Counted from the stretch's first letter, positions 10,035 through 18,572 are shown. The stretch is 64,000 nucleotides of DNA from Lineus longissimus (GCF_910592395.1 NC_088315.1:3474501-3538500); one strand, 5' to 3'. Numbers and translations are program-made. Notes: generated by a model not told the origin, from the sequence alone.

Positions 10035-10664
10035 ATGGATATTTCAAGCGATGACCTTCTTTTGAAGCATCCATTCACATGTCTTGTGGCTGGTCCAACG
10101 ATGTGTGGAAAGTCTTTCTTTGTACAAAAACTTATTTCCTATGCAAGAGATATTATCCATCCACCCCCTCAAAGAGTTGTGTGGTGTTATGGAGGCGAAT
10201 GGCAGGAGTCATTTGCAAATTTTCCAAATGTTGAATTTATCTCTGGACTACAGTTCACAGATAATTCATCAGGTGCACGTACCCTACTCATTATAGATGA
10301 CTTAATGTGTGAAACAGATGAAAAGGTTACCAAAATATTCACAAGGGGTTGTCATCATCAAAATATGAGTGTAGTCTATATAATCCAGAATTTATTTCAC
10401 CAAGGCAGAGAACAACGCACCATTAGCTTGAACTCGAATTATCTTGTTATCTTTAAAAATCCAAGAGATGTTTCTCAGATAGCACATTTGGCAAAGCAAA
10501 TTTCTCCCGGCAACACCAAAGCCCTAAATGAGGCATTTAAAGATGCGACAAAGCCTCCTTTTGGTTACTTATTTTTAGATTTTAAACCTTCAACTTCGGA
10601 AGATTTACGATTGAGGACTAATATCTTTCCAGATGAAAACCGAATTGTATACTTAAACAAATGA
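10035..10664 (+). CDS. FtsK/HerA-type genome packaging ATPase
   Basis: The family motor pumps DNA into preformed capsids of double-jelly-roll viruses and is one of the Polinton hallmark genes. The 209-residue protein has Walker A GPTMCGKS at residues 20-27 and Walker B LLIIDD ending at residues 88-89. It then has a conserved stretch with HHQNMSVVYIIQNLF, which carries the sensor-like Gln/Asn and is typical of the A32-like ATPases. Length matches the compact Polinton versions. It heads the collinear morphogenesis block, 9 bp upstream of the next ORF. Confidence 0.93.
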   Translation: MDISSDDLLLKHPFTCLVAGPTMCGKSFFVQKLISYARDIIHPPPQRVVWCYGGEWQESFANFPNVEFISGLQFTDNSSGARTLLIIDDLMCETDEKVTKIFTRGCHHQNMSVVYIIQNLFHQGREQRTISLNSNYLVIFKNPRDVSQIAHLAKQISPGNTKALNEAFKDATKPPFGYLFLDFKPSTSEDLRLRTNIFPDENRIVYLNK

Positions 10665-10673
10665 AATACGAAT

Positions 10674-11048
10674 ATGACATCAGTTGTTGAATATTCACAG
10701 ACACAGCCACATCACATAGAAATGGCAAAATATCACATAAAAAATTATGTCCACCAGCTTAAAAAGCTGAAAACTGCTCGAGCTAAAAATAGGAGAAAGA
10801 TTTTAGAATCAGCTGATAATGGCCTGTTCAAAGCAGTTGGTGAGTCTGCAAAGAACTGTTTAAAAGGCAATGTCGCCCTGAATAAGAAACAGTTCAGCTG
10901 TTTGAGGAAACACAGACACTCTATTCGCAAGCTGGCCAACAAGAAAACATCGTTTAAGGAACGTAAAAGAATCATACAGCGAGGTGGATTTCTTGGTGCA
11001 CTGCTAGGTCCAGTCATAAAAGCCATAGGGAGTATATTCGGTGTTTGA
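10674..11048 (+). CDS. Small basic protein with hydrophobic C-terminal helix
   Basis: A 124-residue ORF starting 9 bp after the ATPase stop. The first 100 residues are rich in Lys, Arg and His (KKLKTARAKNRRKI, RKHRHSIRKLANKK). The end is a Gly-rich amphipathic segment, RGGFLGALLGPVIKAIGSIF. Proteins of this shape, a basic body with a melittin-like or membrane-active tail, recur in Polintons and adintoviruses and have been suggested to disrupt membranes or bind DNA in the particle. That role is inferred by resemblance and position only. Confidence 0.7.
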   Translation: MTSVVEYSQTQPHHIEMAKYHIKNYVHQLKKLKTARAKNRRKILESADNGLFKAVGESAKNCLKGNVALNKKQFSCLRKHRHSIRKLANKKTSFKERKRIIQRGGFLGALLGPVIKAIGSIFGV

Positions 11049-11082
11049 TATTCAAAAGCAGACAGACAGTCTTATTCCAAAG

Positions 11083-11889
11083 ATGAGTCAAATAAGGAAA
11101 ATGTCTCTAATTCCTCATGAAATGGTGGACAAATATTTGTCTCAACAACGATACAAAGAGGACACAAAACCAGTGGCAACCCATGCAATGAGTATTGACA
11201 GAGAAATGCAGGAAGTGCTATCGAGGAAGGATATGAATGAGTATGACAAAGCTTTAGCATATTCACAGTTACTTCGAAAGTATTTAGGAGCAATTCACTC
11301 AGAAGGCTCAGATTTAACTAAACCTATTCCCACTAGTGTTCGCGCGACAACAGCCACAGCTGCAAACCAACCTGTTGTACAAGAAAGAGAGCCAGAGGCG
11401 GTTGTTGCAAGTGGAACCACACCACCTGCAACCTCTCCACTTAATCAGAAAACAATAGTCAACAATATACCGAACTACTCCAAAGCAAAGGCAAAAAAAC
11501 TAGTCAATGCATTAATGAATGATCCTAAATTCCAGTGGGATGGAAAAGGTGAAATTTCAATAAACGGTGAGCCCATCAAAGGGAGCAATATAAGAACTAT
11601 TGTTCAGAATGCCTCATCCAACAAGAGGCAGTCCTTTGCACCGGTTGGAATAGAACCTGTCCTGTCCTATTTGAACAAAACAGGTGGCATATCGGCTGAT
11701 ATGGTAACGAATAGGCAATGGAAAAAAGAACTCGGGGTGGGTGAAATGCCAAAATCAGTGAATAAAACGCCCAGGGCAAGAACCAGAAGTCCATTGGCCT
11801 TCTGGAATTCGAATTCACCTGTCTCTTCTCCGGGTTTTACCACACCAAGGAGACATGGTAAAAGCAATGACGAGTGGGAAGACTGGTAG
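11083..11889 (+). CDS. Polinton conserved hypothetical, disordered middle (LIPHEMV protein)
   Basis: Starts at the ATG at 11083 (the open frame reaches back to 11041 only with a GTG); 268 codons. The N-terminal part, SLIPHEMVDKYL followed by a helical stretch ending LAYSQLLRKYLG, resembles an element-conserved domain. A Thr/Pro/Ala-rich linker follows (about residues 85-130). The second half contains a compact segment with KKLVNALMNDPKFQWD and the C-terminus is basic and Pro/Ser-rich. The stop overlaps the integrase start by 35 bp. The family is familiar from its position in such elements, but I know of no established function. Confidence 0.65.
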   Translation: MSQIRKMSLIPHEMVDKYLSQQRYKEDTKPVATHAMSIDREMQEVLSRKDMNEYDKALAYSQLLRKYLGAIHSEGSDLTKPIPTSVRATTATAANQPVVQEREPEAVVASGTTPPATSPLNQKTIVNNIPNYSKAKAKKLVNALMNDPKFQWDGKGEISINGEPIKGSNIRTIVQNASSNKRQSFAPVGIEPVLSYLNKTGGISADMVTNRQWKKELGVGEMPKSVNKTPRARTRSPLAFWNSNSPVSSPGFTTPRRHGKSNDEWEDW

Positions 11890-12967
11890 TAAGAAATCGA
11901 ATGAGTTATTGAAAAGAATATATTATGAACCAAATCATAGTGCTAGTTTTGGCGGGATAAATGCTTTAAAGAGAGCAGTTGGTAAGAGGATATCAACTTC
12001 TAACATAAAAAAATGGCTCCAGTCTCAAGACACATACACACTTCACAAACCAGTTAGGCACCACTTTATACGAAGACGTATCGTGGTTTCTGATATTGAC
12101 GAACAATGGGAGGCCGATCTTGTTGATTTATCGAAAATTGTCAGGTATAATAAACCCTTTAAATATCTTCTCACTGTAATTGATACCCTGTCAAAATATG
12201 CCTGGGTTGTGGGTCTAAAATCAAAAAAAGGTGACGAACAGGTGACTGCATTTAAAAAGATAATTTCTTCCTCTAAGAGAAAGCCTAAGAATCTGAGAAC
12301 TGATAAAGGGGGTGAGTTTGTGAACAAAAAATTTCAAGCCTATCTGAAAAAAGAAAATATTTACTTCTTTACCTCGAATAATGAAGTTAAAGCGGCAATA
12401 GTTGAACGATTTAATAGGACCCTTAAAAGTAAAATGTGGAAATATTTCACAGAGAGAAATACTCTCTCATACGTGCCTGTTCTCCAAAAACTTGTGCACT
12501 CGTATAACAACACATGGCATCGGAGTATTAAGATGAAACCAAGTGAAGTGAACGAAGACAATGCTTCAGATGTTTGGCACACTCTCTACTCAAAAGAAAA
12601 CCTGTCTCTGAAGAACATCAAATTCAAATTTCAAATTGGTGAAAAAGTGAGAATAAGCAAGGTCAAGATGACATTTGAGAAATCTTATCTACCCAACTGG
12701 ACCATGGAAATATTCACCGTAAAAAAACAAATAAAAAGTAGGCCCCCTTTGTACGTGATTGAAGACGATGACGGAGACACCATTCAAGGGAGTTTCTATG
12801 AAACAGAATTACAGAAAGTACGCATAAGCCCTGATAAAACCTATAAAATAGAAAGAATACTTGCAGAAAGAGGACGTGGTAAGAGAAAGGAATACTTTGT
12901 TAAATGGGAGGGTTATCCATCAAAATTCAACAGTTGGGTTAGTCACTCGGACGTTGAACGTCGATGA
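11855..12967 (+). CDS. int: RVE-type DDE integrase with C-terminal chromodomain
   Basis: Catalyses insertion of the element's ends into host DNA. The 370-residue protein has a retroviral-integrase-like catalytic core with D88 (WEADLVDL), D150 (RTDKGGEF) and E184 (AAIVERFNRTL). D150 and E184 are separated by 33 residues, close to the usual DD35E spacing. An SH3-like region follows (about 265-320), and a chromodomain occupies roughly residues 328-367 (YKIERIL, YFVKWEGYP, SWV). The chromodomain aromatics are present, so it could read methylated histone H3 and target heterochromatin, as described for chromoviral integrases. The ORF overlaps the preceding gene by 35 bp. It is intact. Confidence 0.95.
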   Translation: MVKAMTSGKTGSKKSNELLKRIYYEPNHSASFGGINALKRAVGKRISTSNIKKWLQSQDTYTLHKPVRHHFIRRRIVVSDIDEQWEADLVDLSKIVRYNKPFKYLLTVIDTLSKYAWVVGLKSKKGDEQVTAFKKIISSSKRKPKNLRTDKGGEFVNKKFQAYLKKENIYFFTSNNEVKAAIVERFNRTLKSKMWKYFTERNTLSYVPVLQKLVHSYNNTWHRSIKMKPSEVNEDNASDVWHTLYSKENLSLKNIKFKFQIGEKVRISKVKMTFEKSYLPNWTMEIFTVKKQIKSRPPLYVIEDDDGDTIQGSFYETELQKVRISPDKTYKIERILAERGRGKRKEYFVKWEGYPSKFNSWVSHSDVERR

Positions 12968-12986
12968 AGATATCTTGCCTAAAAAA

Positions 12987-13337
12987 ATGTCAATTGAACT
13001 TTCCGATGGAAATATAGAAAGAAATACACCTCTGTCTGAAGTAGAAAGAGAAGACGAAGTAGACAAGGGTGAAGATCGACAATCGGTGACTTCACGGCAC
13101 AAAAACTGGATTATTTTTGGGCATAATGTTCCAAAACCAGAAATAATATTCTTTACTCAAGTTGTGATCATTTATATCGTTGTCATCACAGCTCTTTTTA
13201 ACATTGCATTTGCAAATGGTGAGAGTAACCTGTGGATATCTCTTCTATGCAGCTGTCTAGGCTATCTGTTACCAAACCCGTCGTTTCCTACTGAAAATAA
13301 TCATCATCCTCTGCAAAGGAATACCTTTTCCAATTGA
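12987..13337 (+). CDS. Small membrane protein, two hydrophobic segments
   Basis: The first ATG of this frame is at 12987, 20 bp after the integrase stop; 116 codons. After an acidic hydrophilic N-terminus it has NWIIFGHNVPKPEI, then a clear transmembrane helix (FFTQVVIIYIVVITALFNIA), a short loop (NGESN) and a second hydrophobic segment (LWISLLCSCLGYLLP). This arrangement, with LPNP after the second helix, looks like a conserved membrane protein of Polintons, but the function is unknown. Incorporation into an internal or host membrane is an inference. Confidence 0.7.
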   Translation: MSIELSDGNIERNTPLSEVEREDEVDKGEDRQSVTSRHKNWIIFGHNVPKPEIIFFTQVVIIYIVVITALFNIAFANGESNLWISLLCSCLGYLLPNPSFPTENNHHPLQRNTFSN

Positions 13338-13343
13338 AATAAC

Positions 13344-14156
13344 ATGGCAGCTTTTACGAATGACCACTTCTATGTTTCATTACCCTGCAATAGTTCGTTA
13401 AAGTATTTCCCTGATAATACAATTGGACACTACACTACAAAGCTGAGCACTGCTATACGATTAGATTCAACTGAAAATTGGGAAGTAGGATTAGCCGAGT
13501 TTCAATATCCACACACGTGGAGTAATATCAACCTTTCCAACAACAATTTTCGTATTTACATCCCTTCCAGTGACGATCCTGACCCCAAGACTGGAAAAAT
13601 ACCCATGACATGGAAAACATTAACAGTTCCAATCAAATACTATAATGACATCAACAAATTGGTAATGGAAATGAATCTCAAAATTCAAAGTGCACTCACT
13701 AGCGTTCAACAAGATACACATTTTTTTCTCAACTATGACAGGGTTGCAAAAAAAGTTAGTTTTGTACTCCCAGAAGGTAGACTGATACTATTACCATCAC
13801 CACTGTCTCATATGTTAGGGTTTCATCAAGACAATATTGCCCTTAACGAGAACACAACCGCTCCCTATCAAGCAGATATACTCAGACATTTTCATGATAT
13901 GTACGTGTATAGCGATGTATTACAATATCAACTGGTGGGAGATGTATTGACACCTTTACTCAGAACTGTATGTGCTGAAGGTAAAGAGGATGAGAGTATT
14001 CGCAAGTCATATAAAAATATTCATTATTTCTCTGTCAGCAAGTCTACATTTGAGACAATCGAAATAGATATAAGGAGTGACACAGGTGACTCCATACCAT
14101 TTGAGAAAGGCAGAGTTGATGTTCTACTTCACTTCAGGCGCAAACAAAAAATATGA
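13344..14156 (+). CDS. Penton-like minor capsid protein (single jelly-roll)
   Basis: A 270-residue protein beginning with the typical DHFYVSLPCNSSLKYFP segment, followed by WEVGLAEFQYPHTW. These are the recognisable conserved blocks of Polinton/adintovirus minor capsid proteins, expected to occupy capsid vertices. The rest is beta-rich, as expected for a jelly roll. It begins 6 bp after the preceding stop and its own TGA overlaps the next ATG as ATGA. Its position before the major capsid gene matches the usual Polinton order. Confidence 0.9.
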   Translation: MAAFTNDHFYVSLPCNSSLKYFPDNTIGHYTTKLSTAIRLDSTENWEVGLAEFQYPHTWSNINLSNNNFRIYIPSSDDPDPKTGKIPMTWKTLTVPIKYYNDINKLVMEMNLKIQSALTSVQQDTHFFLNYDRVAKKVSFVLPEGRLILLPSPLSHMLGFHQDNIALNENTTAPYQADILRHFHDMYVYSDVLQYQLVGDVLTPLLRTVCAEGKEDESIRKSYKNIHYFSVSKSTFETIEIDIRSDTGDSIPFEKGRVDVLLHFRRKQKI

Positions 14157-14593
14157 GAAAGGTTTATATTTGTGACCCTCATTGTTATGATGCACATTAC
14201 ACCCAAAAAGGTAGTGGTGGATTCCCTGTGTTTATGGGTGCCCCTGTACAGCGAGGACATGGCATAGGGGGTTTATTCTCAGGTCTGGCAAAAATGGCCA
14301 TACCAATGCTTAAATCAGCTGCCAAATCGGCAGGAAAATCTCTCCTTCAGTCAGGTGCACAGTTTGCCGGAGATCTGCTAAAGGGTCGAAACCTAAAACA
14401 GGCTGCAAAACAGAGAGCAATTGAAGCTGGGAAGAATATAGGTCGAAATGTACTTTCCTCGGTTCAGGAAATGTCTCAGGGTAATACAAAGGCTTCTAAT
14501 AAAAAGAGGAAAGCAAAGACTTCTGCATCCAGTCTGAGACAGGCGAAGCGACGGAGAAGATCAACAAAATCGTCGGCAGACATATTTGAATAA
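14153..14593 (+). CDS. Basic minor capsid candidate (GSGGFPVFMGAP protein)
   Basis: 146 codons, with the ATG embedded in the penton stop (ATGA). The N-terminus is conserved-looking: GSGGFPVFMGAPVQRGHGIG then a Gly/Ala-rich amphipathic stretch GLFSGLAKMAIPMLKSAAKS. The C-terminal 50 residues are strongly basic (KKRKAK, RQAKRRRR). The combination recalls adenovirus pVI/pX-like proteins: a membrane-active amphipathic helix plus a DNA- or capsid-binding basic tail. Position between penton and major capsid supports a virion role. The homology itself is not demonstrable by eye. Confidence 0.7.
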   Translation: MRKVYICDPHCYDAHYTQKGSGGFPVFMGAPVQRGHGIGGLFSGLAKMAIPMLKSAAKSAGKSLLQSGAQFAGDLLKGRNLKQAAKQRAIEAGKNIGRNVLSSVQEMSQGNTKASNKKRKAKTSASSLRQAKRRRRSTKSSADIFE

Positions 14594-14603
14594 GACTGTC
14601 AAA

Positions 14604-15911
14604 ATGATCAGTGTTGGATCCTGTGAGTGCACAAAATCCGAACTGGAACTATTTTCCCTCCCACCAACGCTGACTAGCATTGAAAAAGCGCAGCATGTTG
14701 AATATCTACCTTTGGGGTCATTAGATGATGATACGCCAATAGAATTTTTCATCTCTAATCGTGGTGATGAGTACATCGATTTGGCTAAAACGTACCTTTA
14801 TCTGGAGGTGAAAGTCACCAAAAGCGATGGCACTAACTTGGATGAAAATGAAAAGGTTGGACCAGTCAACTATTTTTTTCATTCCTTATTTAGTCAGATT
14901 GACCTGTCATTAAATGGTCAATTAGTCACGTCCTCTAACAACACTTACCCATACAGAGCCTACATAGAAACCTTATTATCGTACGGTCTAGAGGCAAAGA
15001 GGAGTCAGCTACAATCGGCACTTTGGTTTGCCGATGACCCTGGCAAATTTGAGAAAAACGACCCAGCCGGAGCAGACACTAATGGCGGTTTCAAAACAAG
15101 AGCAAAATTTATAGCGAAAAGCAGACAGTTAGACATGTTTGGAAGGTTACACCTTGATTTATGTCATCAGAGTCGTTACTTGCTGAATGGTGTAGATTTG
15201 AAATTAAGATTGAATCGTACAAAGAATAATTTCAACCTCATGTCTGATGTAGGCACTGAAGTGACAAAAATAAAGAAAGCTGTTCTTCTTGTTCAACAAG
15301 TCAAGCCTAACCCTGCTGTATTAACCGCCCATGCAAAAGCTCTTAATACCAGTAATGCTAAGTACCCCATTAGAAGAGTTGAGGTGAAAACATTCTCAGT
15401 TAATGCGGGCACGCAAACTGTGACTCGAGATAACGTATATTTAGGTCAAGTACCAAGGCGAGTAATTGTTTTCATGACAGATAATGCTGCATTGGTGGGT
15501 GCAAAGAATAAAAATCCATTCAATCTTAAACACAATAATCTTAATTTCATAAGCGTTGAAGCAAATAGTCGCACATATCCTGCACAACCATTGACACCAT
15601 CTTTTGGAACAAATAATAGATACATCAGATCATACATGACATTGTTTACAGATACTGGAAAGGTTCACGACGATATTGGCAACGATATTACAAGAGAAAG
15701 TTTCAGAAAAGGGTACAGTCTTTGGGTTTTTGACTTGTCACCAGATAAAGAGGATGGTGATCATGTTCATCTAGTAAAAGAGGGAAACCTTCGACTAGAT
15801 CTGAAATTTGAGGAGGCTTTGACAGAAACTACATCCGTTTATGTCTATGCCGAATTCGATAACGTAATAGAAATTGATCGTGCAAGAAATATCATCAAGG
15901 ATTTCCAATGA
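14604..15911 (+). CDS. Major capsid protein, double jelly-roll (hexon-like)
   Basis: The principal shell protein, expected to form pseudo-hexameric trimers. The first ATG of the frame is at 14604, 10 bp after the preceding stop; 435 codons. Recognisable conserved features are the start MISVGSCECTKSELELF, TPIEFFISNRGDEYIDL, YFFHSLFSQIDLSLNG and the C-terminal VYVYAEFDNVIEID. These match the pattern of Polinton/adintovirus major capsid proteins. Its stop overlaps the protease ATG (ATGA). No disruption. Confidence 0.92.
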   Translation: MISVGSCECTKSELELFSLPPTLTSIEKAQHVEYLPLGSLDDDTPIEFFISNRGDEYIDLAKTYLYLEVKVTKSDGTNLDENEKVGPVNYFFHSLFSQIDLSLNGQLVTSSNNTYPYRAYIETLLSYGLEAKRSQLQSALWFADDPGKFEKNDPAGADTNGGFKTRAKFIAKSRQLDMFGRLHLDLCHQSRYLLNGVDLKLRLNRTKNNFNLMSDVGTEVTKIKKAVLLVQQVKPNPAVLTAHAKALNTSNAKYPIRRVEVKTFSVNAGTQTVTRDNVYLGQVPRRVIVFMTDNAALVGAKNKNPFNLKHNNLNFISVEANSRTYPAQPLTPSFGTNNRYIRSYMTLFTDTGKVHDDIGNDITRESFRKGYSLWVFDLSPDKEDGDHVHLVKEGNLRLDLKFEEALTETTSVYVYAEFDNVIEIDRARNIIKDFQ

Positions 15912-16360
15912 ATACTTTAGATTTGATTAAAGTAGCAAAATTACACCCGAAATTGCGAAAATATTTCAAAGGTGTGTATGCCCTAGATCAGATACCTACA
16001 TTTGTTGATAGTTATCCTTCAGCATACATAATTAATACACATCCAATGAGAAAAGAAGGTGAACACTGGTTAGCTATATGGTTCGATGGTAAGTGCAAGG
16101 CAACATTCTTTGATTCGTATGGTTTACCGCCAAGAAGTAAACTCATCGTTAAATTTTTAAAGAGAAATACTTCCTGGTGGACATACTCCAGCAAAGTTTT
16201 ACAATATCCTTTCTCATTGCTTTGCGGTCAATACTGTCTGTACTTCTTGGTGAAAAAATCACTAGGTTACTCTCTAAAGAACATCTTATCCGGATTTCGA
16301 AATGATCTTGAAATTAATGATAAAAAGGTTGTAAGGTTTCTAAAGAGAACATTTGCATAA
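15908..16360 (+). CDS. Adenain/Ulp1-like cysteine protease
   Basis: The capsid-maturation protease of the element. The 150-residue protein shows the fold's ordered catalytic residues: His53 in GEHWLAIW, Asp69 in FFDSYG, a Gln at about residue 100 and the nucleophile Cys106 in LLCGQYC. This order (H, D/E, Q, C) and the CGxxC signature are those of adenovirus-type proteases. The length is short, as usual in Polintons. The ORF starts inside the major capsid stop codon, so it is probably translated from the same transcript by reinitiation or from its own mRNA. Confidence 0.92.
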   Translation: MNTLDLIKVAKLHPKLRKYFKGVYALDQIPTFVDSYPSAYIINTHPMRKEGEHWLAIWFDGKCKATFFDSYGLPPRSKLIVKFLKRNTSWWTYSSKVLQYPFSLLCGQYCLYFLVKKSLGYSLKNILSGFRNDLEINDKKVVRFLKRTFA

Positions 16361-16370
16361 TTCTGTTATC

Positions 16371-16413
16371 AACAACCAATCAAAGCAAAGAAATGCTTAT
16401 GAAAATTATATAA
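16371..16413 (+). promoter_or_regulatory. Promoter: CCAAT and TATA boxes before the 139-aa gene
   Basis: CCAAT (in aacaaccaatca, near 16376) and TATATAAA (16407-16414) lie upstream of the ATG at 16456. TATA-to-ATG distance is about 49 bp, allowing a start site near 16440. This marks a separate transcription unit after the capsid block. Confidence 0.5.
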
Positions 16414-16455
16414 AATGAATATGTCTGTTGATAGTTGGATATTAGGCACTAGGTC

Positions 16456-16875
16456 ATGGCACAAGCTCAGTTAACTTGGAACGATAAACGCTCAGTTGAA
16501 GTGATGATGGAGGAAGAACAACATAATGATGGGAAAAAGAAACAGAAAGCTGAGGCCAGGTCTAAACAGAAGTCCGCAAGTATGGTTTTGTACTTAACAC
16601 CGAAGATCATCCTCGCAATTTGGAAGGAAAAGGAGCAAATAAGGATTCAGATCGATGATGGTGAAAAAAAGATAAACATACCACCTGAAGTTTGGAGGAT
16701 TCTTCATTTATCGGCAGAAGCCATAACATTGCTTCTAAGTTTTGTAGAAGGACAAGGTGGAATTGCTGAATATTATGATTCGTATTACAGGACATGTCAA
16801 CAAGGACAAAACCCTGATCATAAAATCTCCTCAGAACTTAGGAATCAGTTATCGATTGCAACTAGTGTGAAATAG
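16456..16875 (+). CDS. Hypothetical protein, 139 aa
   Basis: ATG-started ORF with its own apparent TATA promoter. The N-terminal 45 residues are charged and low complexity (EEEQHNDGKKKQKAEARSK). A compact segment follows (VLYLTPKIILAIWKEKEQIR, KINIPPEVWRILHLSAEAI) that weakly recalls the PC4/Sub1 single-strand-DNA-binding pattern of beta strands followed by a helix beginning near a Trp. The next gene shows a similar pattern. I regard this as a hint only. Not one of the universal Polinton genes. Confidence 0.55.
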   Translation: MAQAQLTWNDKRSVEVMMEEEQHNDGKKKQKAEARSKQKSASMVLYLTPKIILAIWKEKEQIRIQIDDGEKKINIPPEVWRILHLSAEAITLLLSFVEGQGGIAEYYDSYYRTCQQGQNPDHKISSELRNQLSIATSVK

Positions 16876-16932
16876 TTTCAAGGTCAAGGACTTATATGAA
16901 TGAGGTCAATCTTTGTTCTACTGACCTCATTA

Positions 16933-17014
16933 ACAGCAACCAATCACAATTCGTTACCCGAATGACGTCGACCAATCACAATCACTCTTTCATCAGTCAC
17001 GTGCAATATATAAG
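16933..17014 (+). promoter_or_regulatory. Compact promoter: CCAAT, CRE-like, CCAAT, E-box, TATA
   Basis: In order: ccaatca near 16940, tgacgtcg near 16963, ccaatca near 16971, the palindrome cacgtg near 16998, and TATATAAG at 17007-17014. This is a dense array of recognised animal RNA polymerase II elements. The TATA box predicts transcription starting near 17037-17045, downstream of the first in-frame ATG at 17026. Confidence 0.6.
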
Positions 17015-17067
17015 GACAAAACGCCATGAGTGCTCACATTCACTTCAAAACCTGCAAGTGCAAGAGA

Positions 17068-18171
17068 ATGGAGAACCAAACTACCAACAAAAACCACAAA
17101 AACAACGCTGAAATGGATAAAGTAACGTCCACCCAGACCAAGTCACCTGCGAAGAATGAAACAATCATGGAAACTCCGAAAGTAACCAGGCGAAGAGGGG
17201 TACGGTCTACAGTCCTCGATCTCTCAAACGCTCCTAGTGCACCAAAGAAGGCAAGGAAAGCTGCAGCGCGTACTCCGTTCAATGAGAGGGAAAAAGAAAT
17301 GCTGCCACAATGCTCGAGTCGTGTAGAACAAGAGACTGAATTGCGGATCCGATCCGATGAAAGAGGTGTTACATTCTCCTATGGTACAAAATGGATCCGT
17401 CTCAGTAAAACGGGTTTCCTGAATCTGAAGAATCTCGTGGATACCATCGATAAAAGGATCGTCGAAAGTCATGAGGAACGTTGGACTCTGGAGGACCACA
17501 TATTTGTTCAAACGAGATTCTTTAACAATAAAATGAATGTTGACATTCGCCGTTTTTTCATCAGCAATGACAACGATCCTGAGAAAGATTCCGAAAAATC
17601 GCAAGCAACTCTTTTCAGGCCGACTAAATGTGGTGTGTTCCTGAGCGTCCCTCAATGGAGGGAAATGTCGAGCAAGTTTAAAGAACACACATGTGAGGAT
17701 TCATTGAAAATAACTCCACTCGGTCGACTCACTATTCAGGTACTAGGGCTGTACCTTTCAAAGATCGGTCAAGGTTTCGTGGATCTTGAGTGTGATGGAT
17801 GCCTGAATGATTGGCCTAGTCAAACAGATCATGTTTGCTGCATGCAGGAAGACTTTGCTGAATGTCAGAAACAGATTCGAAGGAATCATCTAGACAACCT
17901 GAAAAAGAGCACCAGTATTCTTTATTTCACCCTTCGCCTGGCAGAAACCGCACTGGGGTTGGGCATTGAAATAAACCGCACGCCAAGATATCTGTTGAAT
18001 AGAGCTTTTAACGATTGGACTGATGAACTTATCGCTGAAATTAAGTCGATTGAAAAGGCTGACGATGACGATGATGGTATTGTTGCTGATGAGGAGGAGG
18101 AGGAAGGAGAAGAAGACAAAGAGAATGCCATTGTTGCATCGGGAGGATTTAAAACGGACCACATTCAGTAA
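17068..18171 (+). CDS. Hypothetical, possible PC4-like DNA-binding protein with acidic tail
   Basis: Frame opens at an ATG at 17026, but the TATA box at 17007-17014 puts the mRNA start after it. The first usable ATG is 17068, giving 367 codons. A basic disordered N-terminus comes first (RRRGVRSTV, APKKARKAA). Next is VTFSYGTKWIRLSKTGFLNL, then MNVDIRRFFISND and TKCGVFLSVPQWREM, a beta-strand-to-helix pattern resembling PC4-type transcription cofactors. A Cys/His cluster follows (C-x2-C, then H-x-C-C). The tail is highly acidic (DDDDD, then EEEEEGEEDKEN). An acidic tail on a DNA-binding protein fits a single-strand-binding or transcription role, but this is inference. Confidence 0.6.
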   Translation: MENQTTNKNHKNNAEMDKVTSTQTKSPAKNETIMETPKVTRRRGVRSTVLDLSNAPSAPKKARKAAARTPFNEREKEMLPQCSSRVEQETELRIRSDERGVTFSYGTKWIRLSKTGFLNLKNLVDTIDKRIVESHEERWTLEDHIFVQTRFFNNKMNVDIRRFFISNDNDPEKDSEKSQATLFRPTKCGVFLSVPQWREMSSKFKEHTCEDSLKITPLGRLTIQVLGLYLSKIGQGFVDLECDGCLNDWPSQTDHVCCMQEDFAECQKQIRRNHLDNLKKSTSILYFTLRLAETALGLGIEINRTPRYLLNRAFNDWTDELIAEIKSIEKADDDDDGIVADEEEEEGEEDKENAIVASGGFKTDHIQ

Positions 18172-18572
18172 GACTATATATGGATATGTGCGTATGAAAC
18201 ATTCAAAAAGGTGTACAGTACTGTTTTTTCAACATAAAGGATTGCAGAGTGAAATTTGTTAGCACTTCATACAGACTTGCATGGGATTACTTAGACTATC
18301 ATGTAAATATTTACCTGTGGACAATGCCTACACAATGCATTTGGAAGACTATTTAGCTCTTGATCATATATTGACTAGTATCGGAATATTATTAATATCA
18401 CTTTTGTGCATGATAGGAAAAGAGAAGCAAGTTGGAATATAATTTTCCTCTTTTTGGTTTGTATAATATGTTTAAAATATGCATGCTGTGCTATGGTTAT
18501 TTGTTTTACTAATGCCATTTTTATTATTTTATATCATGTACAATGCTTTAACAAAAAATAAAAAACAGTAGC
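18172..18572. other. 3' untranslated / spacer DNA before the right TIR
   Basis: AT-rich, no ORF. Probably the 3' UTR of the preceding gene, ending with an AATAAA near 18557. Confidence 0.5.
18557..18562 (+). terminator. Polyadenylation signal AATAAA
   Basis: AATAAA in acaaaaaataaaaaacag, 386 bp after the stop at 18171 and just inside the right terminal region. Fits the 3' end of the last element gene. Confidence 0.45.
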
